Source: Anthoceros angustus (taxonomy: Eukaryota; Streptophyta; Anthocerotopsida; Anthocerotales; Anthocerotaceae). From it: 64,000 bases of DNA. This document shows positions 11,040 through 21,594 of this stretch, piece by piece (the stretch's first letter is position 1; each line of letters starts with the position of its first letter). The position numbers and the translations under genes are program-made. The DNA lies in assembly GCA_010909165.1 (NCBI GenBank), contig VJWM01000209.1, positions 269,411-333,410 on the forward strand. Direction: 5' to 3'. Under the pieces are notes generated by a model. It was not told where the DNA came from and ran no database searches. It saw only the letters and a list, made by a program, of their open reading frames with translations.

Positions 11040-11450
11040 TTAATCCGATCCGAACATCCGGATCCTCGGATATGCTTCCTTGATCTGTTTGTGAGTGTCC
11101 ATAGGTTCAACCAGATTGCCATTGCCTTTACTTCCGACTCTTTTGCGACTCAGCGCATCCGCAACCTTATTCTCTTTTCCAGGTTTATACTTGAGAGTCA
11201 CATCATACATAGCTAGGAAATCTTGCCATCTAGCTTGTCTTGCATTCAACTTCAATGGTTAGAGAAGTATGTTGTCGATATTATCGATAGAGCACAAAAG
11301 ATCCGCCAAGAGATAGTGTCTCCATACCTTGACAATGAATGACGTCATTTCCTTCTCATAGGTGGGATACTTCAACTCATAAGGATGCAATTTCCTTGAC
11401 TCAAAAGCTATCGGCTTATGGTCTTGCATCAACACTCCACCTATGGCCAC
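11040..11450 (-). pseudogene. Gypsy RNase H
   Basis: Minus frames show MAIGGVLMQDHKPIAFESRK, then a shifted ARWQDFLAMYDVTLKYKPGK and NKVADALSRK. These are the hallmark motifs of the Ty3/gypsy RNase H, including the NxVADALSR end. An extra segment encoding NIDNILL-type residues near 11,270 breaks the frame. Confidence 0.88.
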
Positions 11451-11649
11451 GTCGAGGCATCAGACACTTCCACATCCTTCTTGGGATCATACATTCCTAA
11501 AACCGAGTTGTACTCAATTTCATCTTCAAGTATTCAAATGTCGCTTGACATTCAAGATCCCACTTCCAAGCTTTCGTCATCTTTAAGAGGTCGATTATGG
11601 GGCTGCTATCTTAGCAAACATATGTACAAATCTCATACGAAGCCAAACC

Positions 11650-12577
11650 CATAAAGCTGCGAACCTCATGAATGTTCCTAGGAGGTTGCCAATCTTGAAT
11701 GGCCCTCACCTTATCGGATCCATTCGATGCCATCAGAGACAATAAAGCCTAAGAAAGCTACCTCTGTCTTGACAAAGTCACACTTCTTAATTGCCAAGAA
11801 CAAAGAATTCTCTCTTAGCTTGTAACACTTCTCTTAAGTGTTCAGCATGTTCCTCAAGGTATGGCTAAAGATCAAAATGTCATCCGGATAGATTACAACA
11901 CACTTGTCCACCGGATCTATGAATATAGTATTCATAAGTGTCAAATGTGGCAGTGCATTAGTAAGTCCAAATGGCATGACCGAAATTCAAAAGCCCCATA
12001 CGGTCCTACAAGCTTTTGTACTCATGTCCCTCTGCGATTCGATCGATAGTACCCGCCATCGATCTAGCTTGGTGAAATACTTGGCACCCTTCAACCTATC
12101 AAACATATCATCCATTCTTGGCAAAGGATATGCATTCTTCACTGTAATTTGATTCAGAGCTCTGTAATCTAAACACATCCTTAGTCCTCCATTCTTCTTG
12201 CGCGTAAACAATACCGGCGCACCAAAAGGAGACTTAGAGACTCTGATATATCCCTTTGCCAGCAGGTTGGATAGTTGTCGCTTGAGTTCCTGCAGCTCAT
12301 CCTGCGACAATCTATATGGTGCTCTCGACGGAGGCGTACTCCCTGGCCTCAATTCAATCTCATGATCTACTACTCTGTGAGACGGTAAAGGTGGCAATTC
12401 ATCAGGCATCAAATCCTTAAAGTCATCCAAGACAGCCTGTAATTCCTTCGGGATGTCTTTCTCTTCTGAGGATTCTTCCTCAAGACCATCCTCTAATCCC
12501 TGGAGCATAACTAGATAAAGCTCCTTCTTCATCTTATGTCCCTTGAGCTCTCTTTTGAAATCAACTGCATCGAGCAC
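11650..12577 (-). pseudogene. Gypsy reverse transcriptase (full-length copy)
   Basis: The minus frames run from [18 protein letters not shown] through [39 protein letters not shown] and GAKYFTKLD (first Asp region) to MPFGLTNALPHLTL and VIYPDDILIFS (11,880), the YxDD catalytic box. Thumb and connection sequence follow to 11,650. Several stops break it. Its N-terminal part is duplicated at 13,714-14,200. Confidence 0.9.
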
Positions 12578-12580
12578 ATC

Positions 12581-12810
12581 TCAAGCTTGACTAAGATTAG
12601 CACAAACCACCTTGTGCTTTCCATTCTTCAATATCTCAATGGTGCGGGACTTCACATCTACACGCACTTCATTGGATTTCATCCACTCTAGACCCAAGAT
12701 AACATCATGGTCATCCATGTCTACAAGCGTGAAACTCATGTATCCTTCCCACGCTTCTATTTGCAGCTTTACTCCATGCAATTCACCCAAGAAAAGCGAG
12801 TTCCTTTAGC
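12581..12810 (-). pseudogene. Gypsy aspartic protease, C-terminal part
   Basis: The frame ELHGVKLQIEAWEGYMSF, then DMDDHDVILGLEWMKSNEV, matches the C-terminal half of the Ty3/gypsy retropepsin, with the flap and the ILGLEWM motif. The active-site D-S/T-G lies upstream, in frames too broken to read with confidence. A second copy sits at 14,290-14,465. Confidence 0.8.
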
Positions 12811-12959
12811 TTGCTTGATTCCATATGGCGGAAGTACTAGCCCATTCTAGCCCAAGCTCTTTCGCCTTGAGGAGTTATAAAATTGTGGGTGGCGGCGAGT
12901 CCAACAATAACTCTACTTCTAAGCCATTCATCTTTCCACATATGTACATAAGGGCTCCA

Positions 12960-13690
12960 CCTTCCTCAAAATAGTGTCATCCTTGACACTAGATGACTCA
13001 CCATCTGTCACAACAACATGTGGCCAGCGTCATTTGGGCTCTGCAGCTCCGAATCCTAAGTCCGGAGCTTGAGGATTGGCGGCTATCACATTCGTTGGGA
13101 ATTCCCGCATGCGGACAATCTTCGCAAAGTGTCCTTGCTCTCCACAAAAGCACGCAAATTGAGGGCCTGTCCTTTGGCTTCCACGGCCTCGACTTCTATT
13201 GGCTCCTCTTCCTCTTCCTCGCCAACATTATCATTTATTCCAATATGCCCGGTGTTGGTGGCTCTTCCTCTACCTCGTGATCTTCCTTGAAAAGATCTTG
13301 GATACCTTCCTCCGAAGACACCGGTGCTTCCTCGGCACGACTTGTGTCGTATCTCTGCAGCCATAATAGCCTCTCGCAGAGTTTGAGGTTTTCATCGAAT
13401 TCTATCCAGAGCCCACCTTTGAGTCCACTATAAAACCTGTGGAGCTTATCCACCTCCGTCGGGCATTGTAACACATGTGCTAAATTCACTCACATACTGC
13501 CGCAACATTCCTGTGTGCTTCACATTCTCTAGCATCCTTCTTGCCATAGATGCATTAGTTGGTGGAATTGAAGTTGCGTGCATCTTTGAATTCGCCCGGT
13601 GGAAATAGTTTCCACTCTATTACCTGTTCAATACTACGAACATAAGTTCTCCACCAAGTAGGCGTACCCTTCTAAGAAGTTAACGATGTG
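12960..13690 (-). pseudogene. Gypsy gag C-terminal half, proximal copy
   Basis: Minus frames contain gag helix sequence (LAHVLQCPTEVDKLHRFYSGL), an Arg/Gly-rich RSFQGRSRGRGRA stretch and an acidic run EEEEEEPIEVE. A frameshifted zinc-knuckle remnant follows (clearer in the other copy as CEQGHFAKIV). Being a second gag segment downstream of RT N-terminal sequence, it is out of place and exists only because of the internal duplication. Confidence 0.75.
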
Positions 13691-13713
13691 ATCTAGATAC
13701 TCTTCTGCGGAAT

Positions 13714-15379
13714 CCTCTGCGATTCGATCCGATAGTACCCGCCATCGATCTAGCTTGGTGAAATACTTGGCACCCTTCAACTCAAACATATCATCCATTC
13801 TTGGCAAAGGATATGCATTCTTCATCGTAATTTGATTCGAGCTGTAATCTAAACACATCCTTAGTCCTCCATTCTTCTTGCGCGTAAACAATACCGCGCA
13901 CCAAAAGGAGACTTAGAGACTGATATATCCCTTTGCCAGAGTTGGATAGTTGTCGCTTGAGTTCTCGTAGCTCATCCTGCGACAATCTATATGGTGCTCG
14001 ACGGAGGCGTAATCTCGGCCTCAATTCAATCTCATGATCTACTACTCTATGAGACGGTAAAGGTGGCAATTCATCAGGCATCAAATCCTTAAAGTCATCC
14101 AAGACAGCCTGTAATTCCTTCGGGATGTCTTTCTCTTCTGAGGATTCTTCCTCAAGACCATCCTCTAATCCCTGGAGCATAACTAGATAAAGCTCCTTCT
14201 TCTGTCTTATGTCCTGCTTGAGCTCTCTTTTTGAAATCAACTGTACTGAGCACATCTCAAGCTTCTGACTAAGATTAGCACAAACCACCTTGTGCTTTCC
14301 ATTCTTCAATATCTCAATGGTGCGGGACTTCACATCTACACGCACTTCATTGGATTTCATCCACTCTAGACCCAAGATAACATCATGGTCATCCATGTCT
14401 ACAATGAAACTCATGTATCCTTCCCACGCTTCTATTTGCAGCTTTACTCCATGCAATTCACCCAAGAAAAGCGAGTTCCTTTAGCTTGCTTGATTCCATA
14501 TGGCGGAAGTACTAGCCCATTCTAGCCCAAGCTCTTTCGCCTTATAGGAGTTATAAAATTGTGGGTGGCGCAGAGTCCAACAATAACTCTACTTCTAAGC
14601 CATTCATCTTTCCACATATGTACATAAGGGCTCCACCTTCCTCAAAATAGTGTCATCCTTGACACTAGATGACTCACCACATCGTCACACAACATGTGGC
14701 CAGCGTCATTTGGGCTCTGCAGCTCCACAATCCTAAGTCCGGAGCTTGAGGATTGGCGGCTATCACATTCGGTTGGGAATTCCCGATGCGGACAATCTTC
14801 GCAAAGTGTCCTTGCTCACAATCAAGCAGACAAATTGAGGGCCCTTTGGCTTCCACGACCTCTATTGGCTCCTCTTCCTCTTCCTCCAACATTATCATTT
14901 GTTCCAATATGCCCGTGTTGGTGGCTCTTCCTCTACCTCGTGATCTTCCTTGAAAAGATCTTGGATACCTTCCTCCGAAAGACACCGGTGCTTCCTCGGC
15001 ACGACTTGTGTCATCGATCCGCAGCCATAATAGCCTCTCGCAGAGTTTGAGGTTTGTCATCTGAATTCTATCCAGAGCCCACCTTTGAGTCCACTATAAA
15101 ACTGTGGAGCTTATCCACCTCCGCATATCGGGCATTGTAACATTGCTAAATTCACTCACATCCGCCGCAACATTCTGTGCTTCACATTCTCTAGCATCCT
15201 TCTTGCCAAGATAGATGCATTAGTTTGGAATTGAAGTTGCGTGCATCTTTGAATTCGCCTGTGGAAATAGTTTCCACTCTATTACCTGTTCAATACTCGA
15301 ACATAAGTTCTCCACCAAGTAGGCGTACCTTCTAAGAAGTTAACGATGTGATCTAGATACTCTTCTGCGGAATCCTGCG
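13714..15379 (-). pseudogene. Gypsy gag C-terminus, protease and RT N-terminus, distal copy
   Basis: On the minus strand this gives the gag zinc-knuckle region (CEQGHFAKIVRIGNSQ near 14,790), the protease (14,465-14,290) and RT up to GAKYFTKLD (near 13,750). It then stops and restarts in gag at 13,713. It is one half of the internal tandem duplication and cannot give a continuous polyprotein. Confidence 0.85.
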
Positions 15380-15700
15380 GAAAGTATCCTTCCAATGAGA
15401 AAAACCACGAATTGATTTTCTCCACATCTCGTTCACCCTTATACCTATCGAAATTTGAGCGCTTAGCCTCAACTTCTTGGGTCTCCTTGCTCTACTCCTT
15501 TGGGCGGGCTCCAATTCGTCCTGCTCATCATCCTTCTACCTTCATCGAGCTTCCTTTTCCTTGTACTTGTTGCTCTAGAGCTTCCATTCTCCTCAAAAGA
15601 TTTTGAAGCTCCTCTTGCGGCATGGTGACGGTCTTGACCCAGGTATCCGCCTCTGCCCGTTCGAGAATTAGTGGCTCCATCGAGGCTCATCCACTGGTCT
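15380..15700 (-). pseudogene. Gypsy gag N-terminal region
   Basis: Minus frames upstream of the duplication and just downstream of the primer binding site contain a basic, Ser/Arg-rich segment (RATSTRKRKLDEGRRMM) and coiled-coil-like code. By position it is the gag N-terminus. Motif support is weak because gag evolves fast and the frame is broken. Confidence 0.55.
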
Positions 15701-15796
15701 CCACCATAGGAGCCTTCTCTTTCTTTCCGTATTCTCTCTGCCTGCCTGGCTCTTGAGATCGGCCATCTCCAGCGTCCTAGCTAAAAGATGCTTCAA

Positions 15797-15813
15797 CCTT
15801 GAGCTCGATACCA
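15797..15813 (-). promoter_or_regulatory. Gypsy primer binding site (tRNA-iMet type)
   Basis: Minus-strand TGGTATCGAGCTCAAGG lies two bases after the 5' LTR. It resembles TGGTATCAGAGC, the complement of the 3' end of initiator tRNA-Met used by many plant LTR elements, with one base missing and some changes. Confidence 0.8.
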
Positions 15814-15815
15814 CA

Positions 15816-16401
15816 AGTAACACCCCTTTTCGGTGAGGTGGGCGATCACGCGATTAGCGACAAAACATCACCAGACACCACTAGGCCTCCAAGTAGCCGC
15901 CGTCCTTCCACGGACGACTCGGTCGGCACACGTGTTGCTATTTATTCCGAGAGTCAACAAGAATACATGAGAGATCGGAGAGCTCCCCATCTTTGCCTAA
16001 GCTAGGAGCTTAGCTCTCTCCCTCGATCTCCTCCTCAACAGCCTCTCCTCTAGCACGCTCACACTCTAGGCTCCAAAGCCTCTAGGCACCAAAGTCCTAT
16101 CCTCACAAGAGTGTAGCTCCCAAGTGCTAGGATCCTTCTAGACATGCTCACACTCTAGGCTCCCAAGGCCTTTAGGCTCCAAAGTCCTACCCTCAAGAGT
16201 GTAGCTCCCCATGCTAGGATCACAAGATATCTTTCTCTAGGGCTAGCCTCATCTCCTTATATAGGGAGGCTTACATCATTTCCAAAGTAACTGCTAAAAG
16301 CAGACTTTCTTCCTTAAGCCCTAAGCTAAGTCTTAACACCACTACTTACAACTTACTAACTAGATCCAGGGTTGCATGCTTCTCATGCAAGGCTCGTTAC
16401 T
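15816..16401 (-). repeat. Gypsy 5' LTR
   Basis: About 586 bp, paired with 9,113-9,675. On the minus strand it starts AGTAACGAGCC and ends GGTGTTACT. The TATA-like CTCCTTATATAGGGAGG (near 16,255; TATATAG on plus) sits where the U3 promoter is expected. It drove transcription of the element toward lower coordinates. Confidence 0.92.
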
Positions 16402-16406
16402 AATAC

Positions 16407-16640
16407 CTTAGTTTTAAATTTCTCTCATGAATATATTTCTATATTTTTATATCAATAAATTACAAATAATAATAATCTATAATACAAATAATTCGATTGA
16501 ATACAAAATATTTTATAATCTTAAAATAACACAATCATTCAACAATTACAACATCCAGCTTTTATGTCAATCCAATCTAGGGCTTTTTGTGCACGATTCT
16601 CCTCGCTCGAATGAGCTACTCGAGACCATGATCCCTACCC
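16407..16640. repeat. Continuation of the AT-rich block after the gypsy insertion
   Basis: Same base composition as 8,250-9,112. The AATAC target duplication shows the two pieces were contiguous before the gypsy inserted. It ends abruptly at the GCR1 fragment. No gene is seen. Confidence 0.6.
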
Positions 16641-16652
16641 ATCAATAGGAAC

Positions 16653-17475
16653 TCACAGGTCAAATTTTTCTTGCAGGGTGCGCCTAACATATGCATTCAA
16701 CCCATACGCTACAAAGTTGAAGAGCCCCTGCAATCATACAGATGTAAGAGGCTATCTATCATACAGGATCAGAGACTGAAAATCCGCCAAGGCAGGTGCC
16801 CTTATCTTGAGAGCTGCTGTGCCGATGTGAATGCAATATAGCCAGAACAGCCGTTTACGTGGTTTCACACAATGATGAGTTCGGTTGACAGTTCCAAAAG
16901 TGGACTCCAGGAGCCTATCAGAATCAATGGATAATAGCCCACCTGTTCATGGCCTGAAAAGATGATAACGAAGTTCACAGTGACAGCCAGGTAATGGCAT
17001 GTAAAGGCGAAGTAATGTTATAAGCAACAACCACACCGAACGGTAGGGACAAGGTTTTGCATTCAGTTACCTACCTTCATGTCAGCGCGCACCTCAACTT
17101 GTCGCTGACGTTCAGACAAGCCCACTGCCATCTGCAATAACCAAGTGCTTAAATCAAGCAATATATGGCAGATGGAACTAACGGGCTTGAGCCTGATGAC
17201 GGCGACAGAAAGCCAGATACTTACTCGGGTTGTATGATTTATCATGCGAATGACTGGAAAGTAAGCTGTTCCATTGAACAGTATAGCTCCCCATAGGGTA
17301 CATAGAATGTGATAAACCGTAGCACCTGGTACCAGAGTTTTGATAGTTGGCATCCATGGTTGCACAGTGGTCCTCCACACTGCAATCGAAGAAAACCACA
17401 AAGTTTCCATACCTTTCCTGTAGTTGTCTCTATCCTGACCAACACCAAGCACCAGCCGGTCCATAGTCATTTGAG
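16653..17475 (-). pseudogene. GCR1: GCR1 (plant 7TM GPCR-like protein) fragment, C-terminal exons
   Basis: GCR1 is a seven-helix plasma-membrane protein of plants linked to heterotrimeric G-protein genetics. Minus-strand exons, in order: WCW region (17,475-17,420); LRFITFYVP then WGAILFNGTAYFPVIRMI (17,365-17,223); MAVGLSERQRQVEVRADMK (17,131-17,075); GYYPLILIGSW and FGTVNRTHH, RLFWLY, GTAALK (16,955-16,806); GLFNFVAYGLNAYVRR (16,731-16,653). Consensus introns (GTAAGT, GTAGGT, TTGCAG) lie between them, so this was copied from genomic DNA, not cDNA. One-base frameshifts fall at 17,280 and about 16,915, and a stop lies in the WCW exon. N-terminal helices are absent and the usual C-terminal tail is cut at FDL-stop. 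Confidence 0.85.
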
Positions 17476-17532
17476 CTGCAAATGCCAATAAATTGACCAC
17501 TGCACTGGGAAAGACATGAAGATCACCACTAA

Positions 17533-18208
17533 CCTGTCCAAACTTGAAATTCGGCAGTCCTTCTTGGACCACCAATGCATTAGAGGCCACTCCCAAATGC
17601 ATCTTCCAGTGCCTGAACGTGCACACAAAAGAACCTTTAGATGGTCCAGAAAACTATACAGTATGGCACATTGTTGTGGTAACATATGTCAGTCAGTGCA
17701 GGGATGACTACACCTAGCTGACAAGCCGAGAATGAACAGGAGCGTACCAACTAAAGTTCAAACCGGTCCGTTGTGGGTTTCAGGACTTCCATGTCAGTTA
17801 GATCGTCTGCAAGGTAACGCCATTCTCCACTCACAAGATGGGCAATTGATGCAAACATGGCAGCATGATGCATCTTCTCCATGTGACAAAGCAGGCTGAA
17901 GTCCAAGTACCTGTACCACAATCATTGACCCTCACTGATATCACAATCAATGACTGATTGTGATATCTGCAATCCAACCAATGCACTGGCTGTAGAACCG
18001 TCTGAACAGTCGATGAAATCCAGTATTATAAGATTCAGCACGCTCTCACTTTGCCACCTACCATCGGCATGAGATGTCGCTTTGCTTCATTCTGATCCTC
18101 AACACTAGCCACCTGACCACCCGACGAATGCCCTCTGCAATTAGTTGCGTGTCCCCAGGTCGATCACCTTGCACCCATTCCATAGTCAGGACCCTCTTGG
18201 TAGTCATG
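17533..18208 (-). pseudogene. ABC1K: ABC1K (UbiB-like) atypical kinase fragment, three exons
   Basis: ABC1K proteins are plastid or mitochondrial atypical kinases tied to quinone and lipid metabolism. Minus exons: RVLTMEWVQGDRPGDTQL then QVASVEDQNEAKRHLMPM (18,208-18,062); LDFSLLCHMEKMHHAAMFAS, HLVSGEWRYLADDLTDMEVL (17,911-17,752); ALEDAFG and EGLPNFKFGQ (17,612-17,533). The family normally has HADPHPGN just before LDFG. That exon is missing, and the DFG of the metal-binding loop reads DFS. Introns are retained. The piece runs directly into GCR1 exons, so it is a chimera of two unrelated genes. Confidence 0.82.
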
Positions 18209-19127
18209 GGAGGCAGGGGCAAGAGGCAGGGGCAGGGAGGCAGGGGACAGGGAACCACGATGTACTTCAAGTGAGCACGTGCTTCCTACAAGGAAAAGCC
18301 ACCAATTGTGATCCAATTAACCAGAGTCCAAGCAATAAAGCTGCCAGAAGGATGGCTACATGTTACGACAGCTCTGGAGCAACAGCTGCTTGGACAATCC
18401 AAAACCTTCATGAGAAAATAGTTCGATCCATACTCAAAATTCTTCCACATTTGTGGCTTCCATGTCAGTTAGATCGTCTGCAAGGTAACGCCATTCTCCA
18501 CTCACAAGATGGGCAATTGATGCAAACATGGCAGCATGATGCATCTTCTCCATGTGACAAAGCAGGCTGAAGTCCAAGTACCTGTACCACAATCATTGAC
18601 CCTCACTGATATCACAATCAATGACTGATTGTGATATCTGCAATCCAGACGAGTGCACTGGCTGTAGAACCGTCTGAACAGTCGATGAAATCCAGTATTA
18701 TAAGATTCAGCACGCTCTCACTTTGCCACCTACCATCGGCATGAGATGTCGCTTTGCTTCATTCTGATCCTCAACACTAGCCACCTGACCACCGACGAAT
18801 GCCCCTCTGCAATTAGTTGCGTGTCCCAGGTCGATCACCTTGCACCCATTCCATAGTCAGGACCCTCTTGGTAGTCATGGGAGGCAGGGGCAAGAGGCAG
18901 GGGCAGGGAGGCAGGGGACAGGGAACCACGATGTACTTCAAGTGAGCACGTGCTTCCTACAAGGAAAAGCCACCAATTGTGATCCAATTAACCAGAGTCC
19001 AAGCAATAAAGCTGCCAGAAGGATGGCTACATGTTACGACAGCTCTGGAGCAACAGCTGCTTGGACAATCCAAAACCTTCATGAGAAAATAGTTCGATCC
19101 ATACTCAAAATTCTTCCACATTTGTGG
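17786..19127 (-). repeat. 671-bp head-to-tail duplication covering ABC1K exons
   Basis: 17,786-18,456 and 18,457-19,127 are near-identical copies: the same CTTCCATGTCAGTTAG start and the same GGCAGGGGCAAGAGG run at 18,212 and 18,883. Differences are few and mostly small indels (CCACCCGACG/CCACCGACG, GTCCCCAGG/GTCCCAGG). The second copy carries the ABC1K kinase exon again at 18,878-18,734 and a clipped LDFS exon at 18,582-18,457. Confidence 0.93.
18457..18878 (-). pseudogene. ABC1K: Second copy of ABC1K exons
   Basis: Duplicate of the RVLTMEWVQGDRPGD exon and of most of the LDFSLLCHMEK exon, lacking the LKPTTDRFEL end present in the first copy. It exists only through the 671-bp duplication. 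Confidence 0.8.
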
Positions 19128-20040
19128 CCTCCATGTTGTAGTCAAGCTCCCATGCAGACCCCGTCCAAGCTCATCAGCCAAACCTAACCCTGCCGCAACA
19201 AAACCACCGCCAATTGAACAAACAAGACGAACACCAAAATGATCTTACAAAACAGAACAACAAAGCCGCACGCATCATCCTTTCAGAACAAAGCCAGTCT
19301 CAGCAAGGAAACCCCGTCCGACAGCACCAGCCGAAAGCTCCTGCGAGGTGGAATTGCTCCCGATCGCCTTGATGTCAATCACCGGTGCCGCCATCGCTTA
19401 TCTTGCCGCAGCTGGCCGAGATTCCTCCCTACGCTGCTACCCTTGCTGGAGTCCGAACCGTTGGCGCTCACCGCAGCTGAGCGAAATGTGTTCATACACT
19501 GAAATCTGCTATCCTAAAGTGTACATGGCGATGCAGCCAGGATGCCCCCTCCGTCCCTCCCGCAACTCCCAAACCCCAACCCCAAGCCTACCCGAGAATC
19601 CAAATCCGTAGCAGGGGAACATCACTCACAGGCAAGTAGCTTGTAATTACATTTGAAACTCACGTGTCACGGAAACACTTCCTTCAACAAAAACTCCCTT
19701 GTCATGTGTCTTCATTGAGGTAGATTTTTTTTTCGGGGACAAGACGGTACATTGGGAACAAATGGTGGGGCCGTTCTAAGGCATACAATGCCAGGTGAAG
19801 CTTCTACCGACCACAGCCTATCCTGGTCTCACCACCAACAAGCAGTAGCACACAATGAAAAAATTGCGAGAGCCTTCCCTCCTGAGATCATTCTGCGATT
19901 TGAGGGCCTCTCCTCTGTGCTAGTGGCTGTTCTGCACCTTTCCTACCATAAAGGAGTACATATTTATCCGACGTGAAGGCATGCGCAGGCTTCAATGCCC
20001 TGCCTACCAACGTATGTATGTAAACACCCACGTGTAATCA
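19128..20040. other. Unassigned sequence between gene fragments
   Basis: A minus-strand frame near 19,390-19,280 starts MAAPVIDIKAIGSNSTSQEL and could be a first exon of some gene, with a GC-richer 5' UTR upstream (19,400-19,600). I cannot identify it. An odd poly-T run followed by CGGGGACAAG lies at 19,725. Nothing else is recognised. Confidence 0.35.
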
Positions 20041-20055
20041 CTGTCCACAGTAAGA

Positions 20056-20930
20056 TCACACAACTTGGTAGCTATCAACCACCAGCTGAGTGGGTACGGC
20101 GATTTTGCAAGAGATCCACTTTGCGTGTTCTTAACGTCGCGGACCTTGATATCACAGCATGTCTTGGTGGCAGTGAATTTCACATCAATCGGGGAGAAGG
20201 CCGACGGGTCTGCTAACTCCATGGTCCCATTCCGATTGGTATTACCAATTAAGGTGATGGACCATTCTAGGACGGACTTTCGTGCATCATACGTCCAGTC
20301 TCCATCAACTTGATTCATGCTTGGTGGATCCCGCAAAGGTGGCATACCCCCGCAAAGGTGGCAAGGGTATGCTGATTACAACATTTTGCAGATCAAATGC
20401 TTTCAAGGCTTCATACTCGATGTTGATGTAACATTCCCCGCCAGAGACAGAGGCTAGGGCCAGCAGTTTATACCAAGAGGAACAAAAGTCCTGCTTGCTT
20501 TGCATTCGCCATCAATATGCATCTTCTTATGTTTGAACAACTATCGAACGCCATTCATTATACACTGCACTTCAAAATTCTCCACACCACCGTCCGTCGT
20601 CAAAGTGATGTCAAGCCTGTCTTCCACAATAATAGTGATAGGATCTGTAGGAATAAAAGTTGTCTGTAAAGGCCGAGGTGCAGCATGGACATCCTCTACA
20701 ATCACTTCACCTTCCGCCTTCAAGGATTCTAAGAACTGGTTTGCCTTCTGTGACTTGCCAAGCTTCATACTAGCTCCTTGGGCAACAAAAGGGACAGGTT
20801 GTGTTGACCGTCCTTTGGTTTTCCGAAGGGTCTGAATCTAGGCCTGAGCCAAATCCCGAACTGCTGCCAAAGCCACCGCTCCCAAGATCGGATCACTGAT
20901 ACCATTGTCAAAATATGTGATGGCTCCCGA
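20056..20930 (-). pseudogene. Coatomer delta subunit (delta-COP) C-terminal fragment
   Basis: Delta-COP is a subunit of the COPI coat for Golgi-to-ER vesicles. Minus frames, in order: a Gly/Ser-rich FGSSSGFGSGLD linker; MKLGKSQKANQFLESLKAEG; PTDPITIIVEDRLDITL with DGGVENFEVQ; then [20 protein letters not shown] and [15 protein letters not shown]; then DGDWTYDARKSVLEWSITLI, and TQLVVDSYQVV-stop (20,056), the true family C-terminus. About 100 residues of the mu-homology domain between the EVQ and NCWP segments are deleted. Frames shift at least three times. No introns are obvious in this part. Confidence 0.88.
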
Positions 20931-20950
20931 AGAGTTAACACACAGAGGGG

Positions 20951-21560
20951 CAGGCAGCTGCACTCAGAGATTGTCAAAGAGGATTGCTGGAAAATGTAGT
21001 GTTGGTCAACTGCCTGGTGGACATGTATGCAAAATGTGGTGAACTGGAAGACGCACGCCAGGTTTTTGAGAGCTTGGCCATAAAGAATGTGGTGACATGG
21101 AATGCCCTGATTGCTGGGTATGCACAGCAACTTGGAACCGGGCAAGAAGCACTCGTTGTGTGTCGACAAATGGAGCAGTAAGACCTCATTTTGGCTGACC
21201 ATGTTACTTTTGCTTGCCTTCTGAAGGCCTGTGCAACCACTGGTGCCATACAGAGGGGCAGGCAGCCGCACTCAGAGATTGTCAAAGAGGACTGCTGGAA
21301 AATGTAATGTTGGGCAACTGCCTGGTGGACATGTATGCAAAACGTGGTGAACTGGACGACGCACGCCAGGTTTTTGAGAGCTTGGCCATAAAGAATAAGG
21401 TGACATGGAATGCCCTGATTGCTGGGTATGCACAGCAACTTGGAACCGGGCAAGAAGCTCTCGTTGTGTATCGACAAATGGAGCAAGAGGACCTCATTTT
21501 GGCTGACCATGTTACTTTTACTTGCCTTCTGAAGGCCTGTGCAACCTTTTGGTGCCAACC
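20951..21560 (+). pseudogene. PPR protein fragment, two tandem copies of three PPR motifs
   Basis: PPR proteins bind organelle RNA. Each of two units of about 306 bp (20,951 and 21,257) encodes the same 102 residues: LVDMYAKCGELEDARQVFES, then NVVTWNALIAGYAQQ, then a DHVTFACLLKACA segment and a GRQPHSEIVKE start. These are L, S and P-type motifs. In both units the same single-base loss (GAGGACTG/GAGGATTG) breaks the frame between EIVKE and LLEN, so the mutation preceded the duplication. A stop follows MEQ in the first copy. It abuts delta-COP sequence on the opposite strand. Confidence 0.85.
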
Positions 21561-21563
21561 ACA

Positions 21564-21594
21564 TTAAACATGCAACCACTGGTTGCATGTTTAA
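21564..21594. repeat. Perfect 14-bp hairpin at the PPR breakpoint
   Basis: TTAAACATGCAACC, a 3-base loop ACT, then its exact reverse complement. It lies a few bases after the PPR reading frame loses homology, and the arm reuses PPR code (GCAACCACTGG also occurs at 21,233). It looks like a snap-back or template-switch scar. Confidence 0.8.

Larger units (their letters stand above)
12031..15379 (-). repeat. 1.68 kb head-to-tail duplication inside the gypsy element
   Basis: 12,031-13,713 and 13,714-15,379 are two copies of gag C-terminus, protease and RT N-terminus. For example, the same ATG-GELHGVKLQIEAWE frame starts at 12,790 and at 14,465. The junction at about 13,713 joins gag sequence directly to mid-RT sequence. 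The copies differ by many 1-4 base indels, mostly at CAG, CTG or CG, and by rather few plain substitutions. Confidence 0.93.
9113..16401 (-). mobile_element. Complete-length Ty3/gypsy chromovirus with internal duplication
   Basis: The element is bounded by LTRs at 9,113-9,675 (3') and 15,816-16,401 (5'). Its outer ends are palindromic (AGTAAC...GTTACT), and AATAC is duplicated at 9,108-9,112 and 16,402-16,406. The coding order on the minus strand is gag, protease, RT, RNase H, integrase, chromodomain, as in plant chromoviruses. A 1.68 kb tandem duplication of gag-protease-RT lies inside. Many frameshifts are present. It inserted into the AT-rich block. Confidence 0.93.

Noticed and set aside
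20765-21588. Minus-strand frames of 168 and 204 codons over the PPR region
   Set aside because: Shadows of the PPR repeats. They repeat only because the PPR units are duplicated.
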